A DNA stretch of 64,000 bases from assembly GCF_900105685.1 (NCBI RefSeq), contig NZ_LT629781.1, positions 1 through 64,000 of the forward strand. Direction: 5' to 3'. A program made the translations under genes and the position numbers. This DNA is from Verrucomicrobium sp. GAS474 (GTDB lineage: Bacteria; Verrucomicrobiota; Verrucomicrobiia; Methylacidiphilales; GAS474). The notes under the pieces are model-generated. The model had not been told where the DNA came from. It saw only the letters and a list, made by a program, of their open reading frames with translations, and did no database searches. This document shows positions 42,833-50,818 of this stretch, piece by piece; position 1 is the stretch's first letter; every line of letters starts with the position of its first letter.

Positions 42833-43591
42833 TCAACCGTCCGAAAGCTGGAACGTGACGGCCTGGGAGAGCGTCCTCGAGATGCCGGGAGCGAACCGCC
42901 AACGCTGCCGGATCCAGGCGGCGGCCGAGCTGTCGAGAATCGCGTGGCCGGAGGAGCGGGCGACCTCGACCTCGACGATGCGCCCGTCAGCGACGCTCAG
43001 GTTGAGCGTGACCGTCCCCTCGTATCGGTTCCGCTTCGCTGCATACGGATAGGGAGGCTTCGGAAAGTCCTTGTTCCCGATCACGACCTCCTGCTGCGCG
43101 AAGATCGGGGCGGGAATGGCAACCGGAGAAGACACCATCTCGGATGCCGCCGCCGTCGCCATTGCCGATGAGGGTTCCGGCGCGGGAGGCTCTTGCTTGG
43201 CGACGACGGCCACCGCCTCCTCCCTCAACTCCTCGCTGGACTCCTCCTCCACCGCCGCCTCGGGCTTCGGGAGCGGCGGCTCGACCGCTTCCCTCGGCAC
43301 GACGAAGGCGGGGGTGTCGAGAGGCGCAGGAGGCTCCTCGGCGAAGGCCAGAAGCTCGACAGTCGTCACCGGCACTTCGGCTTGGGAGCCCCCGATCACG
43401 GCCTCCCTTTGCCCCCGGTCAATCAGGTCGAGGAGGGTGTCCTGGCGGCTGGCGAATCCGAGCCCGATCAGAAGCAGGTGGAGGACCACCGCCGCGCCGA
43501 CGGCGCGGGGCAAGACGGAAGGATCCTCCGCCTCGCGACCCGGCAACCGAAGACCGGTTTGAATGGCCTCCACGGCCCCGCCGCCCGACAT
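42833..43591 (-). CDS. tonB: TonB-family energy-transducing protein (second)
   Basis: A 252-residue protein with an N-terminal membrane anchor (AVGAAVVLHLLLIGLGFASR), a Pro/Glu/Ala-rich periplasmic spacer (about residues 70-160) and a C-terminal TonB domain: DFPKPPYPYAAKRNRYEGTV, DGRIVEVEVARSSGHAILDS and WIRQRWRFAPG. It contacts the TonB box of the receptor and passes energy from ExbBD. It is the last gene of the exbB-exbD-tonB-tonB set and shares about 40% of its C-terminal text with the neighbour, so it likely came by duplication and may serve a different receptor. Confidence 0.88.
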   Translation of the reverse strand: MSGGGAVEAIQTGLRLPGREAEDPSVLPRAVGAAVVLHLLLIGLGFASRQDTLLDLIDRGQREAVIGGSQAEVPVTTVELLAFAEEPPAPLDTPAFVVPREAVEPPLPKPEAAVEEESSEELREEAVAVVAKQEPPAPEPSSAMATAAASEMVSSPVAIPAPIFAQQEVVIGNKDFPKPPYPYAAKRNRYEGTVTLNLSVADGRIVEVEVARSSGHAILDSSAAAWIRQRWRFAPGISRTLSQAVTFQLSDG

Positions 43592-43604
43592 CGCCCCCCC
43601 CTTC

Positions 43605-44279
43605 CTATCCGTTGGCCAGCTGGAAGGAAATCGGCTGAGTGAAGTTCCGGGTCATCGTCGCGGGGAAACGCCACTTCTGGCGGATCCACGCCACAGCCGA
43701 GGAATCGAGGACGACATAGCCCGACGACTCGCTCACCTGGACATCGACGACCTGCCCTTCCGCAACGCTCAGGGCAAGCGTCACCGTCCCCTGCTGGTGC
43801 TTCGCCTTCGCGGCGTAGGGATAGGGAGGCTTGGGAAAATTCGGATCGCCGACGACGGGCTTCTGGAAAGCGTAGGCCGGAGCCGCCGCGACGGGAGTCG
43901 GCTTCGGCTGGGGCTTCTCCTCGGGCTTCGGCAGCTCGATCCGAACCTCCTTCGGGACGACGAACTCGGGATTGTCGACGGACGGGGGCGGGGGAACGAG
44001 ATCGACGATCTCGATGGGCGGCTGCGAAACGGGATCGCTCGCCGCCACGGACTCGACCTCCCCCTTGTTGATGAGGTCGAGAAGCGTGTCGTGGCGGCTC
44101 AGGAAGCCGAGGCCGATGAGGACGACATGAAGGCTGACCGCGATGAGGAGCGGCTTCTTCAGCCCGCTCTGGGGCAGCACGCCCACAAGGAGGGCGGGCC
44201 GGGGGACGGGAGGAACAGGGGCCGCAGGCGCGCGGAACGCGGACCCGGCGGCGGGCGCATCAAGGATCAAGGTACTCAT
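43605..44279 (-). CDS. tonB: TonB-family energy-transducing protein (first)
   Basis: A 224-residue protein with an anchor helix (LKKPLLIAVSLHVVLIGLGF), spacer rich in Pro, Glu and Lys (ELPKPEEKPQPKPTPVAA) and TonB domain NFPKPPYPYAAKAKHQQGTV, GQVVDVQVSESSGYVVLDSS and WIRQKWRFPAT. It lies between exbD and the second tonB. The C-terminal fold belongs to the TonB_C family; both copies share FPKPPYPYAAK and SSGxxxLDSSAxxWIRxxWRF. Together with the receptor at 28245 it should form the uptake route of the island. Confidence 0.9.
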   Translation of the reverse strand: MSTLILDAPAAGSAFRAPAAPVPPVPRPALLVGVLPQSGLKKPLLIAVSLHVVLIGLGFLSRHDTLLDLINKGEVESVAASDPVSQPPIEIVDLVPPPPSVDNPEFVVPKEVRIELPKPEEKPQPKPTPVAAAPAYAFQKPVVGDPNFPKPPYPYAAKAKHQQGTVTLALSVAEGQVVDVQVSESSGYVVLDSSAVAWIRQKWRFPATMTRNFTQPISFQLANG

Positions 44280-44306
44280 GAGGATCTCGGAGTTTGGAAT
44301 TAGTTT

Positions 44307-44738
44307 CTAGTTTGAGGCCGGAGCGGAGGCTCCGTCGGCCTTCGTCTGGAAGGCGACCTTCTCGATTCCGGCCGCGCGGACGCGATCGAGGACGGCGATG
44401 ACGTCGCCGTGCGCCGAGGCGGCATCGCCCGAGATGAGGACACGGACCTCGGGCTTGCTCTCCTTGAGCTTCTTCAGCGCGGAGACGAGGTCGCCCTTGG
44501 CGATCTCCTGCCGGTCGAGCCAGATCGTGCCGTCCTGCTTCACGGCGAGGGTGGAGAAGTCGCTCTTGTTCTCCTGCGTCGCCTTCTGGGCCGTGGGCAG
44601 GTTGAGGCGGAGCGTCTTGAGCTGCACCATGTTCAGGCTGACGAGCATCATCGTCGCCAGCAGGAAGAACATGATGTCGATCAGCGGGATGATCTCCAGC
44701 CGGGCCTTCTTATGAGGAATGGGAGAGAGCAGCTTCAT
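44307..44738 (-). CDS. exbD: ExbD biopolymer transport protein
   Basis: A 143-residue ExbD: one membrane helix near the N-terminus (IIPLIDIMFFLLATMMLVSL), with the essential Asp in PLIDIMFFL, and a periplasmic domain (VLISGDAASAHGDVIAVLDR). With ExbB it forms the proton-driven motor energising TonB. The start overlaps the end of exbB by 29 bp, an arrangement that couples their translation. Confidence 0.93.
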   Translation of the reverse strand: MKLLSPIPHKKARLEIIPLIDIMFFLLATMMLVSLNMVQLKTLRLNLPTAQKATQENKSDFSTLAVKQDGTIWLDRQEIAKGDLVSALKKLKESKPEVRVLISGDAASAHGDVIAVLDRVRAAGIEKVAFQTKADGASAPASN

Positions 44739-45387
44739 GAGCGGGGATGGAGTTCGTGTTGCGGTTCGCCTCGCGATTCTTTTTCCCGGCCTCGAGCAGG
44801 ACCTCGACGTTCGTCGCCGCAGTCTGGATCTCGAAGGTGAGCTTCGCCACGCGGGAGGAGAAGTAATTATAGGGAATGAGCGTGAAGATCGCGATGGCCA
44901 GACCGGCCGACGTCGCGATGAGGGCCTCGGCGACGCCGCCGCTCACCTTGATCGCCTGAAGGTCCTCGCTCCCCACGAAGCGGAACGCCTCCATGATTCC
45001 CGTCACCGTCCCGAGGAGGCCGAGGAGCGGGGCGAGGGTGATGATCGTGTCGAGGACGCCGAGGAAGCGGCCCGCGCTCTCGATCTGGACGCCGGCCGAG
45101 ACCTGCAACGCGTTCTGGAGCGACGTGTGGTGGTGATTCAGCCCGTGCCAGACAACCTGAAGGACCGGATCCTTCGTATCCCGGGCCTGCCGCGAGGCTT
45201 TCTCCAGGTCCCCTTGCTCGAGCGCCGCATAGACCTGCTCGAGGCGCTTCGATTCCCGTTTTGCGCCGGTCCCGATCCACCAGATCGCCCGCTCCGCGAC
45301 GACCGAAGCCGCTGTGAGCGAAGTCACCAGGATCGGCCACATGACAGGGCCCCCCTTCACGAATGTATCGACCACAATGTTTGCCAT
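44710..45387 (-). CDS. exbB: ExbB/TolQ-type proton channel
   Basis: A 225-residue protein with the MotA/TolQ/ExbB layout: first helix (VMWPILVTSLTAASVVAERA), a large cytoplasmic loop, and two further helices (LDTIITLAPLLGLLGTVTGI and EALIATSAGLAIAIFTLIPY) with the conserved LAPLLGLLGTV. It starts an operon of four genes (exbB-exbD-tonB-tonB) and is divergent from the AprA-like gene, separated by an A/T-rich gap. Confidence 0.93.
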   Translation of the reverse strand: MANIVVDTFVKGGPVMWPILVTSLTAASVVAERAIWWIGTGAKRESKRLEQVYAALEQGDLEKASRQARDTKDPVLQVVWHGLNHHHTSLQNALQVSAGVQIESAGRFLGVLDTIITLAPLLGLLGTVTGIMEAFRFVGSEDLQAIKVSGGVAEALIATSAGLAIAIFTLIPYNYFSSRVAKLTFEIQTAATNVEVLLEAGKKNREANRNTNSIPAHEAALSHSS

Positions 45388-45607
45388 AAAAGATGAGTTG
45401 CTTGCTTGGAGTGTTGCTTAAAAATTAATTAGTATATTAGACCAATAGATTATATACTATAGTTTGGCAAGTTTTTTTTATCATTCATGGTTCGTAACTT
45501 ACAAATTAATGAATTTATGTTGATAAAGACATTTTCATATAGTAGATCAAATTAATAGATTTATTAACGCTTCTCCGAAAGCGCTCTCAACCCTCCAACG
45601 TCCTCCC
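45388..45607. promoter_or_regulatory. A/T-rich divergent control region with TAGTATAT inverted repeat
   Basis: The 220-bp gap between exbB and the flavoprotein is very A/T-rich. It contains TAGTATAT-N14-ATATACTA at 45430-45459. The repeat shares the TAGTAT half-site with the other island gaps. It likely contains two divergent promoters and an operator. Confidence 0.6.
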
Positions 45608-47251
45608 ATGAGCAAATTGAACGAACCCGGACTCCAACTTCACTCCGACGTCCTCGTCATCGGCGGCGGTCCCGCGGCTGCCTGGGCCGCCATTGCCGCC
45701 GCCGAGCGGGGCGCGCGCGTCATCATCGCGGACAAGGGTTACCTCGGCACCAGCGGGGCCTTCGCCGCCAGCACCTCGGGTGCCAAGGTCATCCCGCCGT
45801 TGAAAGAACTCCGTGACCGCGTCAAGTTCGAGCGCTACGCCCTCGGCGGCCATCTTTCCGTCCATGCCTGGTGGGACCGCATCCTCGACGTCACCTTCGA
45901 GAAAGCCCCGAAGATCTATGAATGGGGCGGTTATGAGGCACCGGTCCTGGACGGCACCCCCTTCCGAGGACTTCAAGGCCCCGAGACCATGCGGATCATG
46001 CGGCGCCAGTTGAAGAAGGTCGGCGTCCAGATCCTCGACCAGAGCCCCGCGCTCGAACTCCTCGTCGACGAGGAGGGGGCCGTCGCCGGAGCGCGCGGCT
46101 TCCAGCGCCACGCACGGCGCTCCTGGACGGTCACGGCGGGGGCCGTCGTCATCGCCTCGGGCGGGTGCGCCTGGCTGAGCAAGGCGCTCGGCTGCAACAC
46201 GAACACGGGCGAAGGCCTCCTGATGGCCGTCGAAGCCGGGGCCGAGCTCTCCGGCATGGAGTTCTCCGCCCACTACGCCCCCGCGCCGAAGCACGCCTCG
46301 GTGACGAAAAACGCCTACTACCGCTACGCCTCCTTCGCCGACAAGGACGGCAACATCCTCGAGGGCCTCACGAAGAACGGCCACCGCTCGACCTCCGCCA
46401 TCGCGAAGGAATTGATGAAGGGTCCCGTCTTCGTCCGTTTCGACCGGGGCACCTCCGATCCCGAGTACCAGAAGATGCTCCGCATGGTGCAGCCGAACTT
46501 CATGGCCGCCTTCGACCGCGCCAACATCAACCCCTTCACCGACTGGTTCGAGATCACCCTCGTCCTCGAAGGAACCGTCCGCGGCGTCGGCGGCATCCGG
46601 ATCGCCGACGACGATTGCGGCACCACCGTTCGCGGCCTCTATGCGGCGGGCGACGCGGCCACGCGGGAGCTCAACTGCGGCGGATTCACCGGCGGCGCGG
46701 GACCGAACATGACCTGGGCCATCGGGAGCGGCAACATCGCCGGGGCCGGAGCCGCCGTCCATGCGCTTGCCCTCGGAAGCAAAGCCCTGAATCGGGTCTA
46801 CCACGCCACCGGCAAGGCGGGCCTCGTCCCCGCCGAAGGGAACACGACCCCTATCGACGCGGCGGCCATCGTGAAGGGGACCCAGGACGAATTCCTCCCC
46901 TTCGAGCGAAATATCTTCCGGACCGAGGAAACCCTCCTCGAATCCCTCGCCAAGCTCAATCAGCTTTGGAAGGAAGCCCAGGGCATCCCCGCGCAGGAAA
47001 ACCCGCACCAGCTCATCCGGTCCCGCGAGGCCGTCGCCATCCTCGCCGCGGCACGCTGGGCCTACTTCGCCGGACTGGAACGCAAGGAAACCCGAGGCAT
47101 GCACAAGCGGCTCGATTACCCCAAACTCGATCCGGCCCAACGCCATTACCTCGCCGTCGGCGGGCTCGACACGCTCTGGACCCGCCCCGTCCCCGTCGCC
47201 GAGGAAGTCGTCCCCGAACCGGCCAGGCCCGAAGCCGGGGTCCACGTATGA
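45608..47251 (+). CDS. AprA/fumarate-reductase-like FAD protein
   Basis: A 547-residue flavoprotein. The N-terminus DVLVIGGGPAAAWAAIAAAE has the FAD-binding Gly motif; other parts are KGYLGTSGAFAASTSGAKVI, VIASGGCAWLSKALGCNTNT and GLYAAGDAATRELNCGGFTG. It is related to the alpha subunit of adenylylsulfate reductase and fumarate reductases. The start overlaps nothing; the next gene is a two-cluster ferredoxin overlapping by four bases (ATGA), as in AprAB. In sulfur-assimilation islands this pair may reduce a sulfur compound or donate electrons to the oxygenases. True AprA activity is doubtful; the exact reaction is unknown. Confidence 0.8.
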   Translation: MSKLNEPGLQLHSDVLVIGGGPAAAWAAIAAAERGARVIIADKGYLGTSGAFAASTSGAKVIPPLKELRDRVKFERYALGGHLSVHAWWDRILDVTFEKAPKIYEWGGYEAPVLDGTPFRGLQGPETMRIMRRQLKKVGVQILDQSPALELLVDEEGAVAGARGFQRHARRSWTVTAGAVVIASGGCAWLSKALGCNTNTGEGLLMAVEAGAELSGMEFSAHYAPAPKHASVTKNAYYRYASFADKDGNILEGLTKNGHRSTSAIAKELMKGPVFVRFDRGTSDPEYQKMLRMVQPNFMAAFDRANINPFTDWFEITLVLEGTVRGVGGIRIADDDCGTTVRGLYAAGDAATRELNCGGFTGGAGPNMTWAIGSGNIAGAGAAVHALALGSKALNRVYHATGKAGLVPAEGNTTPIDAAAIVKGTQDEFLPFERNIFRTEETLLESLAKLNQLWKEAQGIPAQENPHQLIRSREAVAILAAARWAYFAGLERKETRGMHKRLDYPKLDPAQRHYLAVGGLDTLWTRPVPVAEEVVPEPARPEAGVHV

Positions 47252-47589
47252 TCGAGCTCGTCAGCCAGGACCGCTGCATCTCCTGCGACATCTGCGTCTC
47301 CGTCTGTCCCACCGATGTCTTTGAAGCCGTCCCCGACGGCCCGCCCGTCGTCGCGCGGAAGGAGGACTGCCAAACCTGCTTCCTCTGCGAGGCCCACTGC
47401 CCCGCCGACGCCCTCTACGTCGCTCCCGAAGCCCATATCGACGTCGCCGTGAACGAGGCCGAGCTGATCGCCACGAACCGCCTCGGCAGCTACCGCCGCA
47501 GCCTCGGTTGGGGAAAGGGAAACAAGAACACCGCCACGCTGATGGCCGAGCTCAACGACCTGCGAACCAAGCTCGAGTCGCCCTTTTGA
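47248..47589 (+). CDS. AprB-like ferredoxin with two 4Fe-4S clusters
   Basis: A 113-residue ferredoxin with two Cys motifs: Cys10-x2-Cys13-x2-Cys16-x3-Cys20-Pro (RCISCDICVSVCP) and Cys41-x2-Cys44-x2-Cys47-x3-Cys51-Pro (DCQTCFLCEAHCP). A tail of ~45 residues (SYRRSLGWGKGNKNTATLMA) follows, similar in position to the AprB tail that wraps the alpha subunit. The start overlaps the flavoprotein stop (ATGA), so the two are co-translated and probably form a complex. Confidence 0.88.
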   Translation: MIELVSQDRCISCDICVSVCPTDVFEAVPDGPPVVARKEDCQTCFLCEAHCPADALYVAPEAHIDVAVNEAELIATNRLGSYRRSLGWGKGNKNTATLMAELNDLRTKLESPF

Positions 47590-47870
47590 TCGGCCCCCCT
47601 CCCCCCAGCTCCTTCATTTGGAGATCGGTCCGGCCGGACTTCGTCGTTAGACTCACGGCGATCGGCGCCTTGGCCGAATCGACGTTTTTAGGTGCAGCCC
47701 GCTGTTTTTCTACAGCGTCAACCTCATCCTCCAGTCGGAGCTTCGCCGCGGTGAAAACGGCGGCACCCAGAGAGACCCATTTTTGCTTGCCGGAAACAGG
47801 GAATCTCGCGTAGTACTTCCCGCTCGCGCGGTTCCGCAGAAGGCATTGAACGGCAGTCTTTTCCCAGACT
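47590..47870 (-). pseudogene. N-terminal relic of a tyrosine integrase
   Basis: The minus frame reads VWEKTAVQCLLRNRASGKYY, ARFPVSGKQKWVSLGAAVF and TAAKLRLEDEVDAVEKQR, the arm-binding N-terminus of integrases common in the Verrucomicrobiota. No core-binding or catalytic domain follows; the frame degenerates before 47590. It lies 90 bp from tRNA-Met on the opposite strand, so it marks a former element that used this tRNA. The rest of the gap (to 47962) has no gene. Confidence 0.65.
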
Positions 47871-47957
47871 CCGGAAGGTGCTTTGGCAGTAGACGTCACA
47901 ACTCCGCTGCAGAAGATGACTGTAGAAAGCGCAAGAGAGGAATCTGATTCGTCAGAG

Positions 47958-48034
<77 letters not shown>

Positions 48035-48117
48035 CCCCTTTTTTTCGGACGGCGAGAGCGGAAAGACCCCCCCGCTTTCCTCTTCCCTTTCCCCCGTTCC
48101 TCGTTAGCGTTTGGGGC

Positions 48118-50043
48118 GTGTCCCATTCCGCCCCCGCCGCCCCCGCGCTCGGCACCGACCTGACGCAGAGCCCCCACGGTTCCAATGGGAACGGGAAAGC
48201 CAAGGCCCATTGGCCGATCGTCCTCGCCGCCGTCGGGGTCGTCTACGGCGACATCGGCACCAGCCCCCTCTACGCGCTCAACGAGTGCCTGATCAACACC
48301 CCCGGCAGCCGCGCCGTCGCCGCCCTCGGCTGCGCCTCCCTCATCTTCTGGTCCCTCATCTTCGTCGTCACGATCAAGTACGTCCTCTTCGTCAGCCGGG
48401 CCGACAACCAAGGGGAAGGCGGCATCTTCGCCCTCCTCGCCCTCCGTCCGAAGTCGGAGACCCTCCTCTGCGCCCCCATCCTCTTCATCCTCGCCGGGGC
48501 CTCCCTCCTCTACGGGGACGGCCTGATCACCCCTGCCATCTCGGTCCTCTCCGCCGCCGAGGGGCTGAAGAGCGTCAATCCGATCTTCACGCCGTGGGTC
48601 CTCCCCCTTGCCTGCACCATCCTCTTCGCCCTCTTCTGGTTCCAGAAAAAGGGAACGGCGAAGATCGGCGGCATCTTCGGTCCCGTCATGGTCCTCTGGT
48701 TCGCCACCCTCGCCGTCCTCGGCGCCATCCAGATCGTCCAGACCCCGGCCATCCTCCACGCCCTGAACCCCCTCTCCGGCCTCGCCCTGCTGAAGTCCCA
48801 TCCCGTCGCCTTCGTCGGCATCCTCGGCTCCGTCGTCCTCGCCGTCACGGGGGCCGAGGCCCTCTATGCCGACATGGGCCACTTCGGCCGTCCCGCCATC
48901 GCCCGGGGCTGGTATGGGATCGCCCTCCCCGGCCTCGCGCTGAACTACCTCGGCCAGGCCGCCTACGTCGTCCGCCATCCCGACGACCTCACGAACCCCT
49001 TCACCGCAATCGGGCCGCAGGGACACTACGGCATCCTCCTCGTCCTCCTCTCCCTCGCCGCCACCATCATCGCCTGCCAGGCCCTCATCACCGGAACCTT
49101 CTCCCTCACGCGGCAGGCCATCTCCCTCGGCTACTTCCCCCGCCTCGGCGTCATCCACACCAGCGCAGAACACGAGGGCCACATCTACCTCCCCTTCCTG
49201 AACTGGATGCTCGGCCTCGGCTCCATCTGCCTCGTCCTCGGCTTCAAGTCGAGCGGCGCCCTCGCCGCCGCCTACGGCATCGCCGTCACCGGGACCATGG
49301 CCGCCACCTCCCTCGCCTTCTACCGCACCACCCGCTACCGCTGGGAATGGCCCCGCGTCGCCGCCGTCCCCCTCTGCGTCACCTTCCTCCTCGTCGACCT
49401 CACCTTCTTCGGCGCCAACCTGCCGAAGTTCCAGGAAGGCGGCTGGCTCCCCCTCCTCATCGGCGGCTTCATCCTCACCATCATGGTCACCTGGAAGCGG
49501 GGCCGGGCCGAGATCCTCCGCCACATCCTGAAGCAGGACATCGACGTCTCCCTCATCGTCAGCGAAATCGAGCAGGAAAACATCCACCGCGTCGCCGGCT
49601 GCGCCGTCTTCATGTCGGCCGTCCCGAAGGGGACCCCCATCGCCCTCCTCCACCACCTGAAGGCCAACCGCTGCCTCCACAAGACCGTCCTCCTCCTCAC
49701 CCTCTCCGTCGAAGGCGTCCCCCGCATCCCGAAGGAGGAATCGGTCCACGTCGAAGACCTCGGCGGGGGCCTCTGGCGCGTCATCGCCCGCTACGGCTAC
49801 ATGGACACGCCGAACGGCCCCACCCTCCTCGCCCAGCTCGCCGCGCACGGCATCGAGATCAACCCCCGGGCCACCACCTACTTCTTCAACCGGGAGACCA
49901 TCATCCCCGGCGGCAAGGCCCGCATGTGGCCGTGGCAGAAGGAACTCTACCGCGTCCTCAGCCAGAACGCCCGCCCCGCCCGGGACTACTTCGGCATCCC
50001 GCCGAACCAGATCATCGAGATGGGGCTCCCCGTCCAGCTCTAG
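48118..50043 (+). CDS. kup: Kup-family potassium uptake protein
   Basis: A 641-residue transporter starting at GTG 48118 (MSHSAPAAPALG) with the typical VGVVYGDIGTSPLYALNECL, DNQGEGGIFALLALRPKS and LTGAEALYADMGHFGR-like region (VTGAEALYADMGHFGRPAIA). About 12 membrane helices are followed by a cytoplasmic C-terminal domain (residues ~460-641). It imports K+ with protons. The start is preferred over in-frame upstream codons because those overlap the tRNA. It lies 84 bp after tRNA-Met and stands alone. Confidence 0.93.
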   Translation: MSHSAPAAPALGTDLTQSPHGSNGNGKAKAHWPIVLAAVGVVYGDIGTSPLYALNECLINTPGSRAVAALGCASLIFWSLIFVVTIKYVLFVSRADNQGEGGIFALLALRPKSETLLCAPILFILAGASLLYGDGLITPAISVLSAAEGLKSVNPIFTPWVLPLACTILFALFWFQKKGTAKIGGIFGPVMVLWFATLAVLGAIQIVQTPAILHALNPLSGLALLKSHPVAFVGILGSVVLAVTGAEALYADMGHFGRPAIARGWYGIALPGLALNYLGQAAYVVRHPDDLTNPFTAIGPQGHYGILLVLLSLAATIIACQALITGTFSLTRQAISLGYFPRLGVIHTSAEHEGHIYLPFLNWMLGLGSICLVLGFKSSGALAAAYGIAVTGTMAATSLAFYRTTRYRWEWPRVAAVPLCVTFLLVDLTFFGANLPKFQEGGWLPLLIGGFILTIMVTWKRGRAEILRHILKQDIDVSLIVSEIEQENIHRVAGCAVFMSAVPKGTPIALLHHLKANRCLHKTVLLLTLSVEGVPRIPKEESVHVEDLGGGLWRVIARYGYMDTPNGPTLLAQLAAHGIEINPRATTYFFNRETIIPGGKARMWPWQKELYRVLSQNARPARDYFGIPPNQIIEMGLPVQL

Positions 50044-50110
50044 CTCTATTTCGCAAAAGAGAACTTGCGCCCCTCCGGGAGATCAGGCACGCTCGTCCCT
50101 CCTTAGTTTA

Positions 50111-50184
50111 CGGGTTGTAGCGCAGTCTGGTAGCGCGCTTGTTTCGGGTACAAGAGGTCCAGGGTTCGAATCCCTGCAGCCCGA
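50111..50184 (+). tRNA. tRNA-Pro (anticodon CGG)
   Basis: Acceptor CGGGTTG/CAGCCCG, D-stem GCGC/GCGC, anticodon stem CTTGT/ACAAG with loop TTCGGGT (anticodon CGG), T-arm CAGGG/CCCTG with loop TTCGAAT, discriminator A; CCA is not encoded. All stems pair. It is followed by an A/T-rich segment. Confidence 0.95.
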
Positions 50185-50236
50185 TTTTCTTCATCATCAA
50201 CATGATAAAGAAGATCGCCATCTAAGGGATCCCACT

Positions 50237-50392
50237 TTGGTAGCACACTGCTATCGTTATTCCATCGCGGTCGTCGAAGACTACGTTGACCCTCGCCAGG
50301 AAGAACCCCATTGGAGGATAGTCGAAGGAATGGTTGAATTCCGTCAAGAACAGCCAGCCCCCCTCTTTAACGGTGTTTTAGGAAATAATTAA
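50237..50392 (+). CDS. Possible small protein in the A/T-rich islet (51 aa)
   Basis: From TTG at 50237 the frame reads LVAHCYRYSIAVVEDYVDPR, QEEPHWRIVEGMVEFRQEQP, APLFNGVLGNN and ends two bases before the start of the membrane protein. The text is protein-like (acidic with aromatic residues) but has no ATG start and may be the end of a truncated gene. Its position directly before the membrane protein suggests that both come from the same inserted segment. Confidence 0.35.
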   Translation: MVAHCYRYSIAVVEDYVDPRQEEPHWRIVEGMVEFRQEQPAPLFNGVLGNN

Positions 50393-50393
50393 T

Positions 50394-50732
50394 ATGATCG
50401 CAAAAAGATTAGGGATCATTTTGTCCATCATCCATGGATTCTTATTTTTAATCATACTTTCATACGTAATTAGATCTTCGGATGGCGAAGCTCAAATGGC
50501 GTGGACTCCTCTTATCATATTGGACTTCCCGTTACTTATTTTTTCACTTCTATTTGGATCATGGTACACGGATTTTTTGAGCTCATTTAATAATTACACG
50601 TTATTTCAACTACTTTTCCCAACGTACTGGATCTACGGTCCAATCGCTTCCGTGTATTGGTATTTTCTTCCTCGCCTTTTTCTCCCTAAAAAATGGGGTG
50701 GGATATGGGGAAGAGTGAATATGCGAGCTTAA
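50394..50732 (+). CDS. Membrane protein of unknown function in A/T-rich DNA (112 aa)
   Basis: A 112-residue protein with three predicted membrane helices: IILSIIHGFLFLIILSYVI, TPLIILDFPLLIFSLLFGSW and LLFPTYWIYGPIASVYWYFL. No known family was seen. The segment is much richer in A/T than all flanking genes and uses codons such as ATT, TTA and AGA rare nearby, which points to recent horizontal gain next to tRNA-Pro. The 86 bp after it has nothing notable. Confidence 0.65.
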   Translation: MIAKRLGIILSIIHGFLFLIILSYVIRSSDGEAQMAWTPLIILDFPLLIFSLLFGSWYTDFLSSFNNYTLFQLLFPTYWIYGPIASVYWYFLPRLFLPKKWGGIWGRVNMRA

Positions 50733-50818
50733 GTCCGCACGCATTCCGGACCTTCACTAAGAGCTAAAAGTCCATCCATTCTTCCCTTGGGCACTCTGTG
50801 GGAAGATCCCGCCCGGCC

